Assembly: GCF_000425645.1 (NCBI RefSeq)
Contig: NZ_AUDV01000008.1
Span: 62,001-126,000, forward strand
Reading direction: 5' to 3'
Source: Gaetbulibacter saemankumensis DSM 17032
GTDB lineage: Bacteria > Bacteroidota > Bacteroidia > Flavobacteriales > Flavobacteriaceae
Length of the DNA stretch: 64,000 nt
Shown here: positions 63,555 to 64,000 of the stretch, piece by piece
How positions within the stretch are numbered: position 1 is the first letter of the stretch
Layout of the letters: each line of letters opens with the position of its first letter
The notes under the pieces: generated by a model
What the model was told of the DNA's origin: nothing
Seen by the model: only the letters and a program-made list of their open reading frames with translations
Databases searched by the model: none
Made by a program: the position numbers and the translations under genes

Positions 63555-64000
63555 TTTTCAAGCCCAGTCTTATCATCATATTAATAATTGTTTTTATCCT
63601 GGTTTGGCTATTTGCTAATACCATTGATAAACGGAAATGGTTAAGTTTTTTAATTAGTTTGGTTTTAACACCTATTGTTTATTTTTATGTGCTATATCCG
63701 CTAATGAATATTTTTAGTAGCTATCATCATGAAAAACATTTCAATGTTAAAAATTGGAAAAATAGTCCTGCATTGCGCTATGAAATGAGTCATGAAATTA
63801 TTCAAGAAGAACTTTTCCTTGGAAAAGACAAACAACAAATTGAAGCATTACTTGGTAAAAGTGAATGGTATGGATGGGATGACCGTATAAAAGAAAATTC
63901 TAAAGACATCTGGAACTACAATTTAGGCTTCAAGCCTGGAGCCTTTAATATGAATCAGGAATGTTTAGAATTGAATTTTGAAAAAAACAAAGTAGTTAAA
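63551..64000 (+). CDS. Membrane protein with BamE/SmpA-like C-terminus, runs off the window
   Basis: An open frame starts with ATG at 63551, overlapping gldF by ATGA. It is open for 150 codons to the window end without a stop. Two hydrophobic segments occupy about residues 5-22 and 30-55. The C-terminal part has ELFLGKDKQQIEALLGKSEW..W.Y.LG, where GKDKQQIEALLGKSEW resembles the BamE/SmpA motif in which a helix precedes a Gly-Lys turn. The family is not identified. It is not gldG, which should follow here. Translational coupling to gldF is likely. Confidence 0.75.
   Translation, partial: MIFKPSLIIILIIVFILVWLFANTIDKRKWLSFLISLVLTPIVYFYVLYPLMNIFSSYHHEKHFNVKNWKNSPALRYEMSHEIIQEELFLGKDKQQIEALLGKSEWYGWDDRIKENSKDIWNYNLGFKPGAFNMNQECLELNFEKNKVVK

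Noticed and set aside
1-64000. tRNA, rRNA, CRISPR, insertion sequences or defence genes
   Set aside because: Gaps were read on both strands. No cloverleaf, repeat-spacer array, transposase or recognisable defence gene was seen.

Overview
The window is core chromosome of a Bacteroidota member, most likely a Flavobacteriaceae species, probably marine. Several things point this way. The DNA is AT-rich. A gldF gliding gene and a type IX secretion C-terminal signal are present. Gene families largely confined to Bacteroidota occur (DUF6452/DUF6048, DUF6952, DUF4294, CCC-motif membrane protein). Promoter-like TAnnTTTG boxes recur in front of genes, while Shine-Dalgarno sequences are generally absent. 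I see no tRNA, rRNA, insertion sequence, prophage or CRISPR array. No gap between genes exceeds about 260 bp.

Layout, 1-15 kb: an RluA-type pseudouridine synthase; an Lrp regulator divergent from a methionine-gamma-lyase-like PLP enzyme and an NhaC-family transporter; a peroxiredoxin-thioredoxin-DUF6952 redox cluster; a type II NADH dehydrogenase divergent from lpdA; aroQ; xerD; and a minus-strand unit of a small coiled-coil protein, zapA, a 6S RNA and rny. 15-26 kb is mostly envelope and secreted proteins: an M23 peptidase, a TonB-dependent receptor, an OprP-like porin with an odd N-terminal domain, a T9SS cargo protein, a calcium-binding-type lipoprotein and small membrane proteins, plus a cysteine desulfurase and an Smr protein. 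26-38 kb: rocD, rlmD with its DUF6452/DUF6048 partners, an RlmL-like methyltransferase, a structured RNA resembling Flavo-1 in the leader of a small methyltransferase gene, a ZIP transporter, hemolysin III, M42 peptidase, Nudix and PrsW.

38-48 kb: a three-gene biotin-dependent acyl-CoA carboxylase operon, YceI and SnoaL genes with a Crp/Fnr regulator, a Bcr/CflA-type exporter, DinB, an ABC exporter and a zinc alcohol dehydrogenase. 48-56 kb is an acetate module: a cNMP/CBS/DUF294 signalling protein and a DnaQ-like exonuclease converge on acs, a sodium:solute symporter and DUF4212. 56-64 kb: a membrane acyltransferase, alpha-carbonic anhydrase, cbpA-cbpM, purC, phoH, a SAM hydroxide adenosyltransferase, a monooxygenase-fold protein, gldF, and a gene with a BamE-like tail that runs off the end.

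Most of the window is ordinary, well-ordered core genome, and I found no convincing new defence or mobile system. The points most worth a second look are the two structured RNAs (14.1 kb and 31.8 kb), the porin with an amidohydrolase-like N-terminus, the methionine-lyase-like enzyme lacking the usual active-site cysteine, probable leaderless genes, and three convergent gene pairs that share a TTAA stop-codon overlap.
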